NCBI GenBank assembly: GCA_021014945.1
Contig: MU266339.1
Coordinates: 1 to 64,000, forward strand
DNA length: 64,000 nt
Origin: Leucogyrophana mollusca
Taxonomy: Eukaryota > Basidiomycota > Agaricomycetes > Boletales
Direction of reading: 5' to 3'
The translations under genes and the position numbers were made by a program. Position 1 is the stretch's first letter; each line of letters starts with the position of its first letter. This document shows positions 59,890-64,000 of this stretch, piece by piece. Below the pieces are notes generated by a model. It was given only the letters and a program-made list of their open reading frames with translations, did no database searches and was not told where the DNA came from.

Positions 59890-60186
59890 TCGAGCCTGAA
59901 CCATCTCGTGTTTGGCGATTTTGTGCGGTCCGACTTGATAGCTGCGCGAGAGGCCGTGCCTAGTCTCAACAGGGTCACCGTCCACCGTCCACGATTTCGT
60001 TCCAGATATCATCCCTCTCTTCGTTTGCTACTTTGCGACTGCAGTTCTCGTCCTCATACCTCAAACACGTAGGATCCGATTGGTCCTACGACCAATTACC
60101 CCGTCTCTTCCATTCCGCGCATCACTGTCGACGGAAGTCTCAATGAACGATCCTCGGCAAGCTTTTTGGAGGATTGACATGAAAGG
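59890..60186 (+). pseudogene. Orphan first exon of a wax synthase-like gene
   Basis: The plus-strand sequence reads VCYFATAVLVLIPQTRRIRL and SMNDPRQAFWRIDM, matching exon 1 of the gene at 17913-19216 (VCYFATAVLVLIPQTRWIRL, SMNDPRQAFWNIDLA) almost residue for residue. The copy stops at the position where exon 1 ends in the intact gene. No exon 2 with the acyltransferase motif FWGKRWH follows; instead the duplicated transporter upstream region begins at about 60240. The start ATG of the intact copy is also not kept. It is a truncated copy without its catalytic part. Confidence 0.75.
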
Positions 60187-60239
60187 CTACGTGGCGCCTA
60201 CAAGTCATCTGAAGTGGGCGGTTTGCCTACCCCATATAT

Positions 60240-61792
60240 ACGGACTGGTTGCTCGGTGGTCTTGGGACATGTTGGTTCGAGGATGCAGTCTCAAAGATGC
60301 AGCATCGACATTGGGGCCATCGGCATGTGTAGATCTATCCTAGAAAGGCAGATATGCTGCAAGCGCATGTATTATTCAGATTAGACCCTCCCCTTCGACG
60401 GGGAACTCCGGACGTTTTCCAGATCCTTGTACGCCACTTTCAGAACAGTCACAGACGCGTGTATACGGGCTATGCATTTTCCAGGCCGGGTCCTGGATCT
60501 CGGGGACGAGGCGAAAAGCCCAACACACCAGTACACCCGAAACCGACAGAAGCGCATCCAGTCGCACTTGAGGCGAGGCTGCACGGCTTCTTCGACACCC
60601 AAGAGACCCAGTGCGTAGGGGCCAGCCGCAAGTTCCTAACCCAGGGAAGGATCCCAATGGACCGCTCCGCTGCTACTCGGCAAGTTCAAAATATTTTTCA
60701 CGGCGCAATCGAGTGCACTGCCGGACGGACACTGCAGTAAAGCGTGTCGAGATCGAGTGAATGTGGTGGGGCTATATCGAAAACCATGCACAGATGCCGA
60801 GCTGGCTTGACCAATAAGAACTCCGATCCATGTTTCCGAACATCGGCTTCGACAAAGCTTCGACAGTCACAGAGAGGAAGCAGCATGGCGACGTCCAAAT
60901 TTGTTGTTTCGTCCCGAGCGAGTGTGGTTTGTGTCCAGCTCACTGTCACTCTCACTGAGCTTTGACACAATATTGTAGACCGTGTGTTGAATGGAGTCGG
61001 CTCGTCTCGAATAATACTACAGGGACACCCAAGAATGCATGAGGGCCCGCGCGTCTTGTTACAAGTGCGCGTCGCTTCTTCCTTCGAGCCCACATCCTAG
61101 CCGTGATTTCCGGGGAACAAGGGGAATCATGATTCGCAAGCCTTGTAAGGTTGGCCTGGCCTGACGGAGCCTGATGTGGGTCTTGAGGATTCTTCCACGG
61201 ACTTCCACTGGGGCACTGGTTACGGAGCATTTTGGCGTGCTTGCAACCTGTTCGTGGTTTCTAGTGTTGCCATCCGCGTCTGCAGCATCGTGTCGTCTTG
61301 GGGTCATGATCGAGTCGCTCGCGTCTCGTCTTGTGAGTCGTGACCACCGGACGCAAAGTTCGTCAGCATTGGCTTGGCCTCTGCACAGCGTTCGCTTGGC
61401 GTCTGGAGGACGTTCAGACCCACATCACAAAATTTAATCTTATCTGATATGCCGGGGACTCCTTCTCAGCTGTAGCCGCATGACGGAACTCTTCAAAAGC
61501 CGACCTGCTGTCAATATCATGTCGTGCTGTCGCAGCCTCGCTGCCTGATTTGTCTGCAGGGTGACGAATTAACTACATGTACTTGCAGTGGACCCACCAG
61601 GTGGGGAGCCGTCGGGTGCCCGCTGTCGGACGCATCCAAGACTTTCGTTGTGCCGAAGTCGTACGCATTGGCCAGGGATAACTGTGTTCCCTTTTTCCTA
61701 TATATCTTGTGAGGGCCCCCTTGGAAGATCATCACCCTCTCGCTCGCTCGCCCAACACTAGCCCCGTTATCAAGCATTGGGATTGTTCCACA
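60240..61792. other. Upstream region of transporter copy 2 (duplicated, no gene)
   Basis: No supportable gene. A 128-codon plus frame at 60354-60740 shares a block (VYTGYAFSRPG, then KPNTPVHPK) with a minus frame at 23586-23783 (IYADYAFSRPE, KPNIPVHPK). Part of this may therefore come from the unknown dispersed family, but stops in the first copy argue against a live gene. Confidence 0.5.
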
Positions 61793-64000
61793 ATGGCAGC
61801 TTCCACAGCACCCGCAAACAGAGTCGAGAAGGCAAAGCCCGGCGAATCTTGGAAGAAGAACGAAGAACATGTTCTGCCAAAGAATCGCTTGGGGATTGTT
61901 CTATTTGGCTTGATGTGCTCAATGTTCCTCGCAGCGTTAGATCAGGTGCGTCCGTCTATGATATGCGTGTACCACCCGTTTTCGACTTGAGCTAAGTTCC
62001 GCATAGACCATTGTAGCCACTGCCTTGCCGACGGTTGTCGCTCACCTTGGAGGTGGAAATAATTACAGTTGGGTGGGCAGGTAATCTCAACAATTCAATG
62101 ATGCTTTACCTTCTCTGATGTCCTCTCCAGTGCTTATATGTTAACTGCAGGCGCTTTCGGGCCCTTGTATGGTAAACTATCGGATATCATTGGTAGGTCT
62201 TGTCCCCGCTATCCCCCATTTCAGCGACCTGAAGCACATCATCAGGTCGAAAGCCTATGTTGTACGGATCCATCGCCATATTTCTGGTGCGCAGCTTCAT
62301 TCTCTTCCGCGTATATTTACTCAAGCTCGACATAGTTTGGCTCTGCTCTGTGCGGTGCCGCACAAAGTATGACTTGGTTGATTATCTCTCGCGCGATACA
62401 AGGTATCGGCGGGGGTGGTATCTTCCAATTGGTTACAATTACTTTATCAGATATCGTTCCCTTACAAGAGTAGGTTCCTTTCTTTTTTTTTGTTCAGGCA
62501 AGAAAGTGTACTTACGAGCCTCAACAGACGAGCGAAATATAGTGGCTTATTAGGTGCCACCTATGGTGTTGCCAGGTAATTACCCATCGTCACAGTGTTG
62601 GCCCTTCTCACCTGTCTCAAAGCGTCGTTGGACCATTACTAGGCGGAGTAAGTTGCAGTACTGTAACCCATGCCGCATACTGATAATTGTCACTGGCTAG
62701 GCATTCTCTGACCACGTGTCCTGGAGATGGTGTGTTGTGTGTTTACTATGAACTTGCGTCACGATTCCTTATCACCTATATCCTATTTAGGTGTTTCTTC
62801 ATTAACCTGTGCGATTGATCCACGATTGATCCAAACGCCAAATTGCAACTGACCAAACGCCCGTGTAGACCCACTGGCGGCGTTGCGGGAGCTTTGCTAT
62901 TCTTTTTCTTGAATCTGAACCCACATCAAAAGAGACCGGTACGCGAATATGTCCAGGAATTCGATTTTATCGGCCTGTTCTCCTTTGTCAGTGGAGTTGT
63001 CTGCCTCCTCGTCGGGCTCAACTTCGGGCAGACCAGCTGTTAGAAATGTCGATTTCATTTCAGATTTATGCTCACGATTCATATAGGGTCGAGTCCGAAG
63101 ACCATCGCTCTCCTCACGGTTGGTGGGGTCCTGCTAGTTGCCGGAGCCATCAATGAGGCATTCACGACAAGATCGGCGATTATCCCTGCTCGGTTATTCA
63201 AGGTAAGCTCGGTCATTCACCTCGAAGCTCCTTTCCTTATAATCCCTCTGTCCGCAGACGCGAACCACTGGAATTATTCTGATCTCGGGCTTCTTGGCAG
63301 CTGTGGTATTCTTTGGTGGTAGGCATTCTCTTTATCAGGTCAAGCTAGCAAACTAAGTATTTCCGCTATTTCATTAGGTGCTTAGTAAGTTATTGCATCC
63401 CTGGCGCATTCGCACCACTAACTAGCTTCTAGCTACCTGCCGCTATATTATCAAGGTGTGTGACCCTTCCGCGCTATCTTCAACGAAATGATTGCTAAAC
63501 CGTTGTGGTCAGTTCTTGGAGCATCGGCGACAGGCGCTGGTATCAGGTGAGATGGAGTGGCCCTGTTGTGTTGACAATATTTGTCCTCATCCGCCGACTG
63601 CTAGAACGATCCCATATTCTCTCGGCACGGCTATCATGGCCATAGTTTCAGGCATCATCGTCTCGCGCACAGGCTCCTATCGTGCTGTTATCTCGATAGC
63701 CTGGGCCGTCGTAGCAATCGGCTCGGGGCTCATGATCATGTTGGACAATACTTCTAGCACGTAAGCCACTAGACTTCGGCTACGCCTGCTCCCGCTGATG
63801 TTTTTGTTTCAGAGCTGTACAAGAAATATACCCCCTTATCTCGACCCTGGGCATCGGTTGCCTGTACCAGGCGAGTCACCTTCGCGTGAACGGTGATGTT
63901 AATTATTAATTTTTGCGTAGACACCAATCATTGCACTTCAGGCTGCGATGCCTATCAAGGATATGGCCACAAGTTCAGGCGCCTTCATGTTCCTCAGGTT
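61793..64000 (+). CDS. DHA2-type major facilitator transporter, copy 2 (cut by window end)
   Basis: Plus-strand gene starting MAASTAPANRVEKAKPGESW, which differs from copy 1 at 6 of the first 51 residues. Exon order and intron positions follow copy 1: LGIVLFGLMCSMFLAALDQ, AGAFGPLYGKLSDIIG, an 18-nt micro-exon CFFINL at 62791-62808, PTGGVAGALLFFFLNLNPHQ, FIGLFSFVSGVVCLLVGLNF, KTIALLTVGGVLLVAGAINE, TIPYSLGTAIMAIVSGIIVS, ISIAWAVVAIGSGLMIMLDN and AMPIKDMATSSGAFMFL at the window edge. The C-terminal two membrane spans and tail lie outside. No disabling change was seen in the exons I read, so it is probably functional. Role as for copy 1: proton-driven export of a drug or metabolite, substrate unknown. 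Confidence 0.82.

Larger units (their letters stand above)
60240..64000 (+). repeat. Inverted segmental duplication, copy 2
   Basis: Matches 23900 down to about 20100 of the first locus in opposite orientation. It includes the block at 60260-60400, the region 60740-60930 (like 23190-23400), the promoter region and the transporter gene. It runs past the right window edge. Confidence 0.8.

Overview
The window looks like nuclear DNA of a mushroom-forming basidiomycete (Agaricomycetes, possibly polypore-like). The genes are split by many 50-60 nt GT-AG introns. Gene content includes a DUF6593 protein, an MBOAT wax-synthase-like acyltransferase, a STAND NTPase with tetratricopeptide-like repeats, and a large DNA transposon carrying a Ulp1-type protease. 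Coding density is low, with long gene-free stretches full of decayed repeats.

Layout. 1.4-6.8 kb: four paralogous small secreted proteins (two on each strand) sharing one three-exon design. 8.8-16.2 kb: a complete DNA transposon with 34-bp terminal inverted repeats, a perfect 8-bp target-site duplication, 40-bp subterminal repeats and one long intron-rich gene (Ulp1 protease, zinc-binding segment, transposase). It sits about 110 bp upstream of the DUF6593 gene (16.3-17.2 kb). 17.5-22.4 kb, minus strand: histidine-phosphatase fragment, wax synthase-like enzyme, 14-TM DHA2-type transporter. 22.4-24.4 kb: upstream region plus a decayed member of an unknown gene family. 24.4-34 kb: no recognisable gene apart from two doubtful candidates; short degenerate tandem repeats. 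34.2-35.0 kb: a conserved fungal protein of unknown function. 35-43 kb: repeats and no convincing gene. 43.2-46.3 kb: STAND NTPase cut short by a 20-bp tandem duplication. 48.1-50.4 kb: methionine/LAT-type amino-acid permease with a GC-AG intron. 50.8-52.9 kb: further decayed copies of the unknown family. 53.3-54.3 kb: proline-iminopeptidase-like hydrolase. 54.9-55.3 kb: small secreted protein with an apparent frameshift. 57.1-59.5 kb: acetolactate synthase (ILV2). 59.8-64.0 kb: an inverted second copy of the transporter locus (transporter plus about 1.5 kb upstream), preceded by an orphan wax-synthase first exon and running off the window end.

How genes relate. The acyltransferase and transporter lie close together on one strand, and both recur near 60-64 kb, which suggests a duplicated export/acylation module. 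Its substrate cannot be read from sequence. The secreted-protein cluster is a local tandem expansion. ILV2, the permease and the peptidase look like ordinary metabolic genes. Exon boundaries were read by eye from splice motifs, reading frame and paralogue comparison; no database search was possible.
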